Positions 22,117 to 30,966 of a stretch of DNA of 64,000 nt are shown here, in pieces. The position numbers and the translations under genes are program-made. This stretch comes from Oscillospiraceae bacterium CM (GTDB lineage: Bacteria > Bacillota > Clostridia > Oscillospirales > Oscillospiraceae), in the NCBI GenBank assembly GCA_022870705.1, contig CP072107.1, forward strand, positions 1-64,000, given 5' to 3'. Numbering within the stretch: position 1 is the stretch's first letter; the number at the start of each line of letters is the position of its first letter. The notes under the pieces were generated by a model. It worked only from the letters and a program-made list of their open reading frames with translations, did no database searches and was not told the origin of the DNA.

Positions 22117-24746
22117 TATGCTGTTTTTTTGGATTTTCTCTGAATCAGCTTAACGAGTTCAACAATCGGGATGATCAAAGCGGCCAAAACGAGCGCCGTG
22201 ACGTATTCGTTTAGGCTGATGTGCTCAAACTCAAAAGCCGTTGCCAAAAATGGCACATAAATGACAAGGGACGTCAGCGCCAGGCTCGCGATACCGGCCC
22301 AGTTGAGAATTTTGTTGTTCGTTCTCAAAGTAAAGATACTTTCGCGGCGGGAGCGCATATTAAAGCTGTGGAAAATCTCAGCCATGCTCATTGTCAGAAA
22401 AGCCATTGTCGTACCGTCGGCGCTGTTGGCAATTTCCCACCGACCCGCTTCCATGAAATGACCGATGAAATAGGCGGCAAGCGTTAAGAGCGCGACGACG
22501 ATACCCTGATAGGCGATATCAAAGCCCATACCGCCGGCAAATACGCCGTCTCTTGGTGAGCGGGCAGAACGAGACATGAGATTTGGCTCCGCCTTTTCTA
22601 AACCGAGCGCCATTGCCGGGATACTGTCGGTCACGAGATTAATCCAGAGAAGATGGACCGGCTTGAGGATTGCAAAACCTAGCAGCGTTGCGACAAATAT
22701 GCTAATAACCTCGCTCATATTCGAGCTGAGAAGGAATTGAATGACTTTTCGGATATTGTCATAAATCCGGCGGCCTTCTTCAACGGCGCTGACGATGGTG
22801 GCAAAGTTATCGTCGGCCAGTACCATGTCCGCCACGTTTTTCGTTACGTCGGTACCGGTAATGCCCATACCCACGCCAATATCGGCGGATTTGATGCTGG
22901 GCGCGTCATTGACACCGTCACCGGTCATGGCGGTGACGAAGCCTGCGCCGCGCCAGGCGTTGACAATACGGACTTTATGCTCGGGCTGGACACGGGCGTA
23001 GACGGCAATATTTTGGAACTGGCGCGCAAAATCCTCGTCGCGCATATCACCCAGCGCGCTGCCGATAATGGCGGTCGTCTCCTCTGTCAAAATCCCCAGC
23101 TCAGTGGCGATGGCGACGGCCGTGTCGATATGGTCGCCGGTGATCATGATGGGGCGGATACCGGCGCTGCGGCATTTATCGATCGCTGCCTTGACCTCCG
23201 GACGTACGGGGTCAATCATGCCGACGAGCCCGATGAAGCACAAGTCGTGCTCCAGATCATCCGCTTCAAAGCGCGCCGGTTCGGTTTGATATGTTTTTTT
23301 CGCGGCGGCAAGCACGCGCAGCGCGCGGTCGGCCATATTTTTATTGGCCAGGAGAATATCCGCCTTGGCCTGTTCATTCAGTACATGCATTTCGCCGTCT
23401 TTCAGGATATGCGAACAGTTTTTCAAAAGCTCGTCCGGCGCGCCTTTTGTAAACTGCACGACGCTCCCGTCCGAATGGAGATGAACGGTGCTCATCATTT
23501 TTCGTACGGAATCAAACGGCGCTTCACCGATCCTTGGCGTATCAATCCGGAGCTGGTCTTTGCTTAGGCCCATTTTGTTTGCCCAGACGACAAGGGCGGC
23601 TTCCGTCGGCTCGCCGGTGACGCCGCCCTCCTCCGTCAGTTCGGCGTCGCTACACAGCGCCATCGCTGAGGCAAGGAGTGCAACGTCGCTTGTATAGGCG
23701 TCAACGACCGTCATTTTGTTCTGCGTGAGCGTTCCGGTTTTGTCGGAACAGATAATTTGAGCGCAGCCCAGCGTTTCAACGGCGGTCAGGCGGCGGATGA
23801 TGGCATTGCGGTGGCTCATGCGCGTGACGCCGATTGACAAAACGATCGTTACGACAGCCACAAGGCCTTCCGGGATGGCGGCGACAGCCAGTGAAACGGC
23901 AACCATGAAGGTCGGCAGAAGCTGGGCGGTGCCGTCACGCAGCAGCCCGACAGCGAAGATCACGGCGCAGATGCCGAGCACAAGATATGTCAGGATTTTG
24001 CTCAGCTGGGACAGCTGAATTTGCAGCGGCGTGCGGCTTTCCTTTGCCTGCGTGAGCGCATCGGCAATTTTGCCCATTTCCGTATCCATGGCAATGGCGG
24101 TGATGACAGCCGAGCCGCGGCCATAGACAACGGTAGAGCCCATGTAAACCATGTTTTTCCGGTCGCCGAGCGGAATGTCGGTTTGACTGCCAAGTGAAAT
24201 CGCGTCGGTGAATTTGTCAACCGGAACGCTTTCGCCCGTCAGCGCGGCCTCTTCTATTTTTAGGCTGGCGCTCTCCAGAATGCGCCCGTCCGCCGGTACG
24301 GCGTCACCTGCTTCCAGCAAAACAACGTCACCGACGACGATGTCCTCACTTTTGACGATGGTGATTTTACCGTCCCGGAGGACCTTGCTTGTGGCCGCCG
24401 CCATTTGCTGCAGGGCCTCGATAGCCTTTTCGGCCTTATTTTCCTGAAAAACACCGAGAACGGAATTGACAATAACGACGAACAATATGATAAAGACATC
24501 GGCGATGCTTTCGCCCTGCAGTACCGATGTGACGGCAGAGACAACGGCGGCGACAAGCAGGATGATGATCATCGGGTCGGCAAGCTGCATCAAAAAACGC
24601 TTGACGAGAGAGACCTTTTCGCCTTCTTTAAGCTTGTTTTTCCCAGACTCGAGAAGCCTTTTTTCGGCATCGGAAGCCGTCACGCCCGCTGGCGTGCTCT
24701 TCGTCTCCGTCAGGACGGTTTCAATTTCTTCACAGTAAAATTTCAA
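22116..24746 (-). CDS. P2A-type cation-transporting ATPase (Ca2+/Mn2+ pump)
   Basis: 876 residues, full length for SERCA/PMCA-like bacterial pumps. It has the actuator TGES motif, the phosphorylated Asp335 in DKTGTLT, the KGAPDELL nucleotide-binding loop, the hinge TGDGVNDAPS and about ten membrane helices. Ion ligands typical of Ca2+ pumps are visible: AIPEGL in helix 4, SNMSEV in helix 5 and NLVTDSIPA in helix 6. It is preceded by a yybP-ykoY-type riboswitch, which senses Mn2+ and often controls Mn2+ exporters of this family, so Mn2+ (perhaps with Ca2+) export is a reasonable inference. Confidence 0.9.
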   Translation of the reverse strand: MKFYCEEIETVLTETKSTPAGVTASDAEKRLLESGKNKLKEGEKVSLVKRFLMQLADPMIIILLVAAVVSAVTSVLQGESIADVFIILFVVIVNSVLGVFQENKAEKAIEALQQMAAATSKVLRDGKITIVKSEDIVVGDVVLLEAGDAVPADGRILESASLKIEEAALTGESVPVDKFTDAISLGSQTDIPLGDRKNMVYMGSTVVYGRGSAVITAIAMDTEMGKIADALTQAKESRTPLQIQLSQLSKILTYLVLGICAVIFAVGLLRDGTAQLLPTFMVAVSLAVAAIPEGLVAVVTIVLSIGVTRMSHRNAIIRRLTAVETLGCAQIICSDKTGTLTQNKMTVVDAYTSDVALLASAMALCSDAELTEEGGVTGEPTEAALVVWANKMGLSKDQLRIDTPRIGEAPFDSVRKMMSTVHLHSDGSVVQFTKGAPDELLKNCSHILKDGEMHVLNEQAKADILLANKNMADRALRVLAAAKKTYQTEPARFEADDLEHDLCFIGLVGMIDPVRPEVKAAIDKCRSAGIRPIMITGDHIDTAVAIATELGILTEETTAIIGSALGDMRDEDFARQFQNIAVYARVQPEHKVRIVNAWRGAGFVTAMTGDGVNDAPSIKSADIGVGMGITGTDVTKNVADMVLADDNFATIVSAVEEGRRIYDNIRKVIQFLLSSNMSEVISIFVATLLGFAILKPVHLLWINLVTDSIPAMALGLEKAEPNLMSRSARSPRDGVFAGGMGFDIAYQGIVVALLTLAAYFIGHFMEAGRWEIANSADGTTMAFLTMSMAEIFHSFNMRSRRESIFTLRTNNKILNWAGIASLALTSLVIYVPFLATAFEFEHISLNEYVTALVLAALIIPIVELVKLIQRKSKKTA

Positions 24747-24787
24747 GGCAATCCTCCTAGATTTCTATATAATTTCCTTAAAAATAT

Positions 24788-24824
24788 TAAAAAACTCATG
24801 GACAGGGTTATCCTATCCATGAGT
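24788..24824 (-). terminator. Intrinsic terminator of the riboswitch expression platform
   Basis: On the minus strand ACTCATGGA (24824-24816) pairs with TCCATGAGT (24802-24794) and is followed by six Ts. The first arm overlaps the 3' strand of the aptamer's closing helix, so the two folds are mutually exclusive. Confidence 0.85.
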
Positions 24825-24913
24825 CTCATCATTTCATTCAAGCCAGACGGCACAAATGCCGCCGCGTCTGTTGACTTGAAGCGCGTTTTCGCGCCGATTA
24901 CTCCCTCATTGGG
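24817..24913 (-). promoter_or_regulatory. yybP-ykoY-type manganese riboswitch
   Basis: The minus-strand leader of the P-type ATPase contains the conserved landmarks of this class: AATGAGGGAGTA near the 5' end, the AAGTCAAC segment, a GCGGCG...GCCGTC helix and the closing GAGACTCATGG. The outer helix CCCAATGAG / CTCATGG would sequester the first arm of the terminator at 24794-24824, predicting read-through when Mn2+ is bound. The class is recognised by motif memory; a covariance-model hit (RF00080) would confirm it. Confidence 0.82.
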
Positions 24914-24928
24914 CCATTATGTGACTGA

Positions 24929-24957
24929 ATTGTAGCATGCGCGGGAAATAAAGTCAA
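24929..24957 (-). promoter_or_regulatory. Promoter of the riboswitch-ATPase transcript
   Basis: TTGACT (24957-24952), a 17-base spacer and TACAAT (24934-24929) on the minus strand. Transcription would start just before the aptamer. Confidence 0.8.
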
Positions 24958-25012
24958 TATTGCAGTGGTTTTCTGCTTGTATATTACCACAAAATTGAAA
25001 ATAATTCAAGTC

Positions 25013-25041
25013 TTGTTCTTCTTAGAAACCGCGGCTATAGT
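25013..25041 (+). promoter_or_regulatory. Candidate promoter of the DUF6323-like gene
   Basis: TTGTTC (25013-25018), 17 bases, TATAGT (25036-25041), close ahead of the ribosome site at 25048. Confidence 0.5.
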
Positions 25042-25059
25042 CAGTGTGGGGTGAGAGCG

Positions 25060-25521
25060 ATGGAAAATGCCTTTGAACAGTCTCTTCAAGAGACGAGCAG
25101 ACAAAATGCCGCTGCGGAGCTGCGGGCGTTAAACGCCGTGACAGGACAATACGGGCTGTCACTCTCCGAAAAACAAATAGCCACTATTGTGGAGAAACAC
25201 TTTGAGGCGCTGGAGGCAACGGGACGCGTCGCATTCAGTCACGGCAACATGAAGATGCTGCTGGAGGAATTCTGCGACTCGCCGTATATCGATCAGGAAA
25301 ACTATGTCGAGACGATTCTGGAGCTTTTGGATTCCTTCTATTATTTCAAAAATGAATCAGCGGACCGCATCCCGGACGATGAGCTCATTGCCATCATGCA
25401 CCGCCACTTTGACACGATTTGTCAGGGGTCGCTCGACTACCTGAGCGGCACGACCCTGGAGGATTTGTGCCGCAACACACGATATGGCTATGAAGCAGAA
25501 GGTGACGGCCGCCTGTTCTGA
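25060..25521 (+). CDS. DUF6323-like protein of unknown function
   Basis: 153 residues, start at ATG 25060 with GGGGTGAG five bases upstream; a GTG nine bases earlier is inside that site. All-helical and acidic, with no membrane segment or known catalytic motif. The LSEKQIATIVEKHFEALEAT and TLEDLCRNTRYGYE stretches recall the clostridial DUF6323 family, usually paired with a DUF6179 gene as here. No function is known; the pairing suggests the two products work together. Confidence 0.6.
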   Translation: MENAFEQSLQETSRQNAAAELRALNAVTGQYGLSLSEKQIATIVEKHFEALEATGRVAFSHGNMKMLLEEFCDSPYIDQENYVETILELLDSFYYFKNESADRIPDDELIAIMHRHFDTICQGSLDYLSGTTLEDLCRNTRYGYEAEGDGRLF

Positions 25522-25565
25522 AAGAAAACAGGCAAACTAAACACACTCGTGTAATTGGAGGATGT

Positions 25566-25802
25566 ATGGAAGCGAGCGAGGAAAACCCTCTTGCCGTTTT
25601 AACAAATATCGGCATAATAAGTCAGCTCACACCGGCCGAGCGCCTTGCCGTACAGAAAAAGCTCTGGGACACGCTCGCGCAGCGCGCCGTCAGTTTTACG
25701 ATGGGCGGCAGCGCGACTGTTCGGGCTGAGACGGCACAAGAGCTTTTAAAAGGCACCTGTTTTGTCCTCCGACATGGGATTGACCCGAATACCGGGCCGT
25801 AG
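25566..25802 (+). pseudogene. DUF6179-like protein, N-terminal part, ended by in-frame TAG
   Basis: 78 codons beginning MEASEENPLAVLTNIGIISQ and stopping at TAG (25800-25802). The same frame stays open on the far side of the TAG for 343 more codons, giving the size and order expected for a DUF6179 protein of about 420 residues. Family members (from memory) continue through this point without a break, in a variable linker just before a helix. Either a nonsense mutation has split the gene or the codon is read through. TAG ends many other genes here (rnhA, lepA, moaA), so general recoding is unlikely. Confidence 0.65.
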
Positions 25803-25805
25803 GGC

Positions 25806-26834
25806 TTGAAACAGCAGCTTGTCGGCGGTGATTTCGATGCGCTTTTTAAAGCGGGGCTCGCGGATATTGAAGAAAAGGTCGCACATGGCAAAACACTTTT
25901 GCAGCAAGCACTGATGACGGTGCCTGCGATTGAGAACATGGCGTTTCATGATTCGCTCCGGGAACTCGGCGTCTTCTTCAGACGGTATCATTACCACCAT
26001 TTTGCCCATGAAATCCCCTGTATGATCGATTACCCGCTGGCGCACCCTACCGACGAGGCGCTCGGTGGCATTGATTATATCAATCAATACCTCCGCCGAC
26101 TCCTGATTGAAAATGACTTTGTGGGACACTTTGACGAGAAGACGGTGACGGCGCTGCTGAGAAGAATCTCCCCAGAATACGAGGAAGATTTAATAAACAT
26201 CTATGAGGCGGTAGCGTCGAACGCCATCGCTCTGACGATTTTGAAAAGCGAAGCCCGTGCGCTGGACATCACAGAGTGGGACCGAGGCACTATTTTTGCG
26301 CTTTTTCGTGCGTGGAAAGGCAACGAGGCGCCCGAAAAACTACGCTCCGCCGCAGCAGCGCTCTGCGTGGAACTGGCCATCGGAGATGATGCGGTGCTGC
26401 GGTATTTATCTCAAACGGCCGAGGGGCTTTGGCTGCGCGTTAAAAAGCTGAAAACGACGGAGCAGCTCCGGATAATTTTTCCCCCGCTGAACAGGGAAAA
26501 CGGTGAACCGAAGCCAACCGTTACCTATATCGACGGCGTGTGTATGGATGATGAAATGCTGCGGGCGCTTATTGACTCCATTGCCGATTGCCGGAATGTC
26601 TCCGAAAAAATCGCGCTGGCCCGTGAGAAGCTCTTCAGTTTGCGGGACTGGGCGGAGGTATTGAATATCTGCTTCTGGGGAAACGAATGCCACGCACTGT
26701 TTGACGCACTGAGCGCGGACGCGCTTGAACACCTCTGGCAGTTCGCCGTGTATCGAAAGACACAGGCCCCCAACTGGCGTTCCGAGACGGGCTGGGAGAG
26801 GCTTCTCGACGAGTATCGGCGCAAACACATGTAG
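25806..26834 (+). pseudogene. DUF6179-like protein, C-terminal part, downstream of in-frame TAG
   Basis: 342 codons in the same frame as the preceding fragment, from a TTG at 25806 without a good ribosome site. It carries the conserved body of the family (FFRRYHYHHFAHEIPCMIDY, later VTYIDGVCMDD and CFWGNECHALFDALS). It is predicted helical and soluble, with no recognised catalytic motif. The frame is otherwise intact, with sensible composition, so the lesion is recent or the protein is still made by read-through or internal initiation. Confidence 0.6.
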
Positions 26835-26908
26835 CGCCCCCGGCATATACTGAGTTGGAATCAGTGTAGGGGCTGTCTGAAGGCGGGAAATGACAGAACG
26901 TATCTGGC

Positions 26909-26938
26909 GGGCTGATGTGTACATCGGCTCGTTTTTCT
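26909..26938 (+). terminator. Terminator or attenuator ahead of asnB
   Basis: GCTGATGT / ACATCGGC stem (26911-26928) followed by CGTTTTTC. It lies after the DUF6179-like gene and 33 bases before asnB, so it may end the first operon or attenuate asnB. Confidence 0.65.
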
Positions 26939-26970
26939 CATGACGGCCCCGCTTTTTGGGAGGGATTTTT

Positions 26971-28809
26971 ATGTGCGGGATAGCCGGATGGACGGATTTT
27001 TCAAAAATACTGCTCGACGAAACGGACGTTATTAAGAATATGACGGATACGCTGGCCCGCCGCGGCCCGGATGATGCGGGCTGCTGGCTGTCAGAGCACG
27101 CGCTTTTAGGGCACAGGCGTCTCACCGTTGTCGACCCGGTGGGCGGGAAACAGCCGATGACGCTTCTCGCGGGCGGCCATACATATGTTATTGTTTATAA
27201 CGGTGAGCTGTACAACACCGAAGAGCTTCGATTAGCGCTTAAAGAAAAAGGGCATACGTTTGAAGGCTGGTCAGATACAGAGGTGCTGCTGCACGCCTAT
27301 GCCGCGTGGGGCGACGCGTGCCTTGAAAGGCTTAACGGGATTTTTGCCTTTGCCGTCTGGGATGGGCAGAAGAAGTGCCTGTTTCTTGCGCGGGACAGAA
27401 TCGGAGTAAAGCCCCTTTTTTACGCCCGGCGCGGAAAAGGGCTGATATTCGCCTCAGAGCTCAAAGCGTTACTCAAGCATCCTGAAATCGAACCGGTTAT
27501 CGACACGAGCGGTCTGGCTGAAATTTTTGCCCTCGGCCCGGCGCGAACACCCGGCAGCGGTGTCTTCAAAGACGTTTCAGAACTCCGGCCTGGCTGCTGC
27601 CTCGTTTTTAACAAGAACGGGGAAAAATCGAGGCCGTATTGGACATTGCAAAGCCATGAGCATCCGGACGATTTTGACAAAACGGTCAGAACAGTCCGGG
27701 AGCTTGTTGTCGACACCGTCCATCGGCAGCTCGTATCCGACGTGCCGCTGTGCGTTTTGCTTTCCGGCGGGCTTGATTCAAGTGCGATTGCCAGCGTTGC
27801 GGCTACATACTATAAAAAGGAACGAAACGAGCGCCTGAGAACCTTCTCGATCGACTATGTCGACAACGACAAAAACTTCCGGCCGAGCGACTTTCAGCCG
27901 AATGATGACGCCCCGTGGGTCAGGCGCGTTGCAGACTTTTTAGAAACGACGCACGAAAACTGCTTTCTTGATACACCGGAGCTCGCCGACGCGCTTTTCC
28001 CTGCCGTTATGGCCCGAGACCTCCCCGGGATGGCCGATATCGATTCGTCCCTGCTGCTCTTTTCCCGCTGGGTCAAAAACCGCGCGACGGTCGGTCTGTC
28101 GGGCGAATGTGCCGACGAGGTTTTCGGCGGGTATCCATGGTTTACAAGGCATGCCGACGCCGGGACATTCCCGTGGTCACAGCATCTTGAATCACGCGTT
28201 AAAATGTTCTCACCGGCGCTTGTTGACAGCATCCGGCCACAAGAATATGTCGCCGCGCGGTACGAGGAAGCCTGCTGCGAGGTGCCACGCTTCGGGGGGG
28301 ATAGCACGGATGAGAACCACATGCGGGAGCTGTTTTACCTGAATCTGACGCGGTGGATGCCGACGCTCCTAGACCGGAAAGACCGCATGAGCATGTATTC
28401 GGGCTTGGAGCTGCGCGTGCCGTTTTGCGATCACCGAATTGTTGAATACGTCTGGAACATCCCGTGGTCGATGAAATATTACAAAGAGCGGGAAAAGGGA
28501 CTTTTACGGCAAGCGATGACAGGGCTGTTGCCGGACGATGTCTTGTGGCGAAAAAAGAGCCCGTACCCAAAAACACACAACCCGAATTACATCGAAACGC
28601 TCAGGCGGCTTACGCTTAAAATGCTCGACGACACGGCGTCGCCTATCCGCCCGCTTATCGAGCTCGAAACGGTGCGCACCCTCGCCCAAACACTTGACAG
28701 AGAGACGAACATCCCGTGGTTCGGGCAGCTGATGAACGCGCCGCAGCTTTTAGCCTATCTCTTGCAAGTTGATTATTGGATGCGGATGTATGCGGTGCGG
28801 GTGGAATAG
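26971..28809 (+). CDS. asnB: Asparagine synthase (glutamine-hydrolysing)
   Basis: 612 residues. The ATG at 26971 is required because the mature class II glutaminase needs Cys as residue 2 (MCGIAGW); GGGAGGG lies just upstream, and a longer open frame is not used. The N-terminal Ntn glutaminase domain releases ammonia. The C-terminal domain (from about 230) has the PP-loop SGGLDSS that adenylates aspartate, and LSGECADEVFGGYPWF. Makes asparagine from aspartate, glutamine and ATP. It stands alone; the next genes are for molybdenum cofactor. Confidence 0.93.
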   Translation: MCGIAGWTDFSKILLDETDVIKNMTDTLARRGPDDAGCWLSEHALLGHRRLTVVDPVGGKQPMTLLAGGHTYVIVYNGELYNTEELRLALKEKGHTFEGWSDTEVLLHAYAAWGDACLERLNGIFAFAVWDGQKKCLFLARDRIGVKPLFYARRGKGLIFASELKALLKHPEIEPVIDTSGLAEIFALGPARTPGSGVFKDVSELRPGCCLVFNKNGEKSRPYWTLQSHEHPDDFDKTVRTVRELVVDTVHRQLVSDVPLCVLLSGGLDSSAIASVAATYYKKERNERLRTFSIDYVDNDKNFRPSDFQPNDDAPWVRRVADFLETTHENCFLDTPELADALFPAVMARDLPGMADIDSSLLLFSRWVKNRATVGLSGECADEVFGGYPWFTRHADAGTFPWSQHLESRVKMFSPALVDSIRPQEYVAARYEEACCEVPRFGGDSTDENHMRELFYLNLTRWMPTLLDRKDRMSMYSGLELRVPFCDHRIVEYVWNIPWSMKYYKEREKGLLRQAMTGLLPDDVLWRKKSPYPKTHNPNYIETLRRLTLKMLDDTASPIRPLIELETVRTLAQTLDRETNIPWFGQLMNAPQLLAYLLQVDYWMRMYAVRVE

Positions 28810-28882
28810 CACAAAACGGCCGTCTTGAGCGAATGCGGCGTATTTCCGGCGAAGCGCCCCATAAATTACTGTGCCGACGCAA

Positions 28883-28911
28883 TTGACAAATTATGGACAA
28901 TATGTTATTGT
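28883..28911 (+). promoter_or_regulatory. Promoter of the molybdenum-cofactor operon
   Basis: TTGACA (28883-28888), a 17-base spacer, TATTGT (28906-28911). The transcript would carry a leader of about 155 bases before moaA. Confidence 0.8.
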
Positions 28912-28918
28912 TTTCTTA

Positions 28919-29065
28919 TAGAGCGTTGTGCGCGGCCGACCGGGAAAAGCGGGACGTCCCGCAAAACCGGCTATGACGAAGCGTTTTGTTGTATCACCGC
29001 ATCAAAGCGCGCCGCGCCTGGCTGCAGCCTGTTTTGCCGTCCAAAACAGGCTGCCTCATTATTTC
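28919..29065 (+). promoter_or_regulatory. Structured 5' leader of moaA (possible riboswitch or attenuator)
   Basis: The leader holds a compound hairpin at 28940-28970: CCGG arms, A-rich internal loops on both sides and a GCGGGACGTCCCGC tip. A second, perfect 13-bp stem with a five-base loop lies at 29024-29054 (GCAGCCTGTTTTG / CAAAACAGGCTGC), 12 bases before the ribosome site. The second hairpin has no proper T-run. Moco riboswitches are known upstream of moaA, but I cannot match this leader to that motif with certainty. Confidence 0.5.
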
Positions 29066-29075
29066 AGGAAAAAGA

Positions 29076-30017
29076 ATGAACGATCAATTCGGGCGAACCA
29101 TTAATTATCTTCGGCTGTCGGTAACGGACCGCTGCAATTTGCGCTGCATTTATTGCAGGCCGGAAACAGCGGCGGGACAGGCGTTAAACGGCGCGCTGCT
29201 CACAGCAGACGCGCTCGTGGAAATCGTCCGCGCGGCAGCGTCTTTGGGCGTCAGTAAAATTCGCCTGACAGGCGGCGAGCCGCTGCTACGGCCCGATATC
29301 ATCCCGCTCTGTCAGGCTATGGCGGCCGTCCACGGCGTCCGCGAGCTGTGCATGACGACAAACGGCACGCTGCTGAAGCATTTTGCAGGACCGCTGAAAA
29401 AAGTAGGTCTTCAGCGTCTGACCGTCCATCTCGATACGCTCGATGCCGAAATGTATCGGGCGCTCACGCGCGGCGGAGACTTGAACGCGGCGCTCTGCGG
29501 GATACAGGCGGCACGGGAAGCCGGTTTTGATACAATTAATATTAACGCCGTTTTGGTCAAAGGAACGCCTGACAGAGACATTCGCGCGCTTTTGGAGCTG
29601 GCACGCGATGAAAAGACATCCGTCCGCTTTATCGAGCTGATGCCGATTGGTGCGTGCACGCCATGGAGTAACGAGCATTTTGTCAGCACGTCGGAAGTTC
29701 TGAAAGCGGTGCCTGATCTGCAGCCGCTTTGTTTTTCTGGCGTGGCGTCGCTGTACAGGCGGCCCGGCCACAGAGGGACGATTGGGCTCATCAGCCCGGT
29801 GAGCGGGCGCTTTTGCGCCTCCTGCACACGCTTGCGGGTGACAGCCGACGGCTTTCTGAAGCCGTGCCTGCACGCGCCTGCGGAATACAGCCTGCGCGGG
29901 CTGCACGGCGCATCGCTCGAATACACAATAAAAGCGGCAATCCTTGAAAAGCCCACGGAACGGCCGTTTATGGGCGAAGGCATTACAGGCCGTCAAATGA
30001 ATGCGATAGGCGGTTAG
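29076..30017 (+). CDS. moaA: GTP 3',8-cyclase MoaA
   Basis: 313 residues from the ATG at 29076 with AGGAA upstream; the open frame extends further back but through the structured leader. This radical SAM enzyme performs the first step of molybdopterin synthesis, GTP to 3',8-cH2GTP. The N-terminal CNLRCIYC cluster motif and GGEP SAM motif are present. The second cluster CASC-x13-C and the C-terminal Gly-Gly tail (AIGG) are also intact, so the enzyme should be active. moaC follows after two bases. Confidence 0.96.
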   Translation: MNDQFGRTINYLRLSVTDRCNLRCIYCRPETAAGQALNGALLTADALVEIVRAAASLGVSKIRLTGGEPLLRPDIIPLCQAMAAVHGVRELCMTTNGTLLKHFAGPLKKVGLQRLTVHLDTLDAEMYRALTRGGDLNAALCGIQAAREAGFDTININAVLVKGTPDRDIRALLELARDEKTSVRFIELMPIGACTPWSNEHFVSTSEVLKAVPDLQPLCFSGVASLYRRPGHRGTIGLISPVSGRFCASCTRLRVTADGFLKPCLHAPAEYSLRGLHGASLEYTIKAAILEKPTERPFMGEGITGRQMNAIGG

Positions 30018-30019
30018 AA

Positions 30020-30493
30020 ATGGACGAGCCATTATATATGCAAAAGATCAACATGACGGACGTCAGCGCAAAGGAAAAAACGCACCGCACAGCAACGGCA
30101 GCCGGGCGTGTCTTTCTAAATGACGATACGTATCATCAGCTTGTATCGGGATGTTTAAAAAAAGGAGACGTCCTCACCGTTGCCAAGATTGCCGGGATCA
30201 TGGCCGCAAAAAAAACGCCGGAGCTTCTCCCGCTGTGCCATCCGATTGGGGTGACAGGCATTGAAATGACGATAACGCCCGAGCGTGAAGCGCGGCAAAT
30301 CCATATCACGGCGACCGTCCGCTGCACGGGCCGGACAGGCGCCGAAATGGAAGCGCTCACCGCCGTGTCTGTTGCGGCGCTGACGATTTACGATATGTGC
30401 AAAGCTGTGCAGAAAGATATCGTGATCGGCGAAATCCGTCTCGTTTCAAAAAGCGGCGGAAAAAGCGGCGATTATAGAAGGTTGGGTGATTAA
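30020..30493 (+). CDS. moaC: Cyclic pyranopterin monophosphate synthase MoaC
   Basis: 157 residues. Converts the MoaA product to cPMP. Family landmarks: VDVSAKE-like TDVSAKEKT near the start, LLPLCHPI, the MEALTAVSVAALTIYDMCKA block and a C-terminal KSGGKSG. The first ATG has AGGCGG six bases upstream; internal ATGs at codons 7 and 12 are alternatives. moaD, moaE and mobA are not in this window. Confidence 0.95.
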   Translation: MDEPLYMQKINMTDVSAKEKTHRTATAAGRVFLNDDTYHQLVSGCLKKGDVLTVAKIAGIMAAKKTPELLPLCHPIGVTGIEMTITPEREARQIHITATVRCTGRTGAEMEALTAVSVAALTIYDMCKAVQKDIVIGEIRLVSKSGGKSGDYRRLGD

Positions 30494-30494
30494 T

Positions 30495-30947
30495 ATGGCT
30501 GTTGTGACGGCGGTTTGCATCAGTGATGAAAAAGGTGTGCAGAAGCATGCCGTCCAGGAAGTTCTTGTGCGGAAAAACATCGGCATCGAGGGCGACGCGC
30601 ACGCCGGCGCGGGGCGCCGACAGATCAGCCTGCTCTGTGAGGAGAGCGTTGAAAAACTCAAACCGTTTATCCCGGACCTTCCGCCCGGTGCTTTTGCCGA
30701 AAACATTTTAACGCGCGGCATTGCGCTATATGAGCTCTCCGTTGGCACAAGGCTGCGGATTGGCGAAACGCTTTTGGAGGTCTCTCAGGTCGGCAAGCAA
30801 TGCCATAGAGATTGCGCGATTAAACTGATGACAGGAGACTGCGTCATGCCGCGGGAGGGCGTTTTTGCCGTTGCGCTGGCGGAAGGGACGATTCGGGCTG
30901 GGGACACCGTCGAAATTGTCGCACCGGGCCAAGCGTGCGCGTTTTGA
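30495..30947 (+). CDS. MOSC domain-containing protein
   Basis: 150 residues, start at ATG 30495 (a GTG nine bases upstream is less likely). The MOSC fold shows IEGDAHAGAGRRQISLL, FAENILTRG and the Cys-containing GKQCHRDC. Stand-alone MOSC proteins are found in molybdenum-cofactor operons and are thought to sulfurate or carry the cofactor. The Cys in GKQCH is the likely functional residue. It is embedded in the moa operon between moaC and a MoeA-like gene. Confidence 0.9.
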   Translation: MAVVTAVCISDEKGVQKHAVQEVLVRKNIGIEGDAHAGAGRRQISLLCEESVEKLKPFIPDLPPGAFAENILTRGIALYELSVGTRLRIGETLLEVSQVGKQCHRDCAIKLMTGDCVMPREGVFAVALAEGTIRAGDTVEIVAPGQACAF

Positions 30948-30966
30948 AACGCCGTTGGGAAGCGCT

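Noticed and set aside
25800-25802. Pyrrolysine recoding of the TAG
   Set aside because: TAG is the ordinary stop of many genes in this window, no pyl genes are seen here, and no downstream insertion-like element is apparent; kept only as a remote option in the finding.
29024-29054. Ordinary terminator of the gene before moaA
   Set aside because: It lies downstream of the moaA promoter and lacks a T-run; better read as part of the leader.
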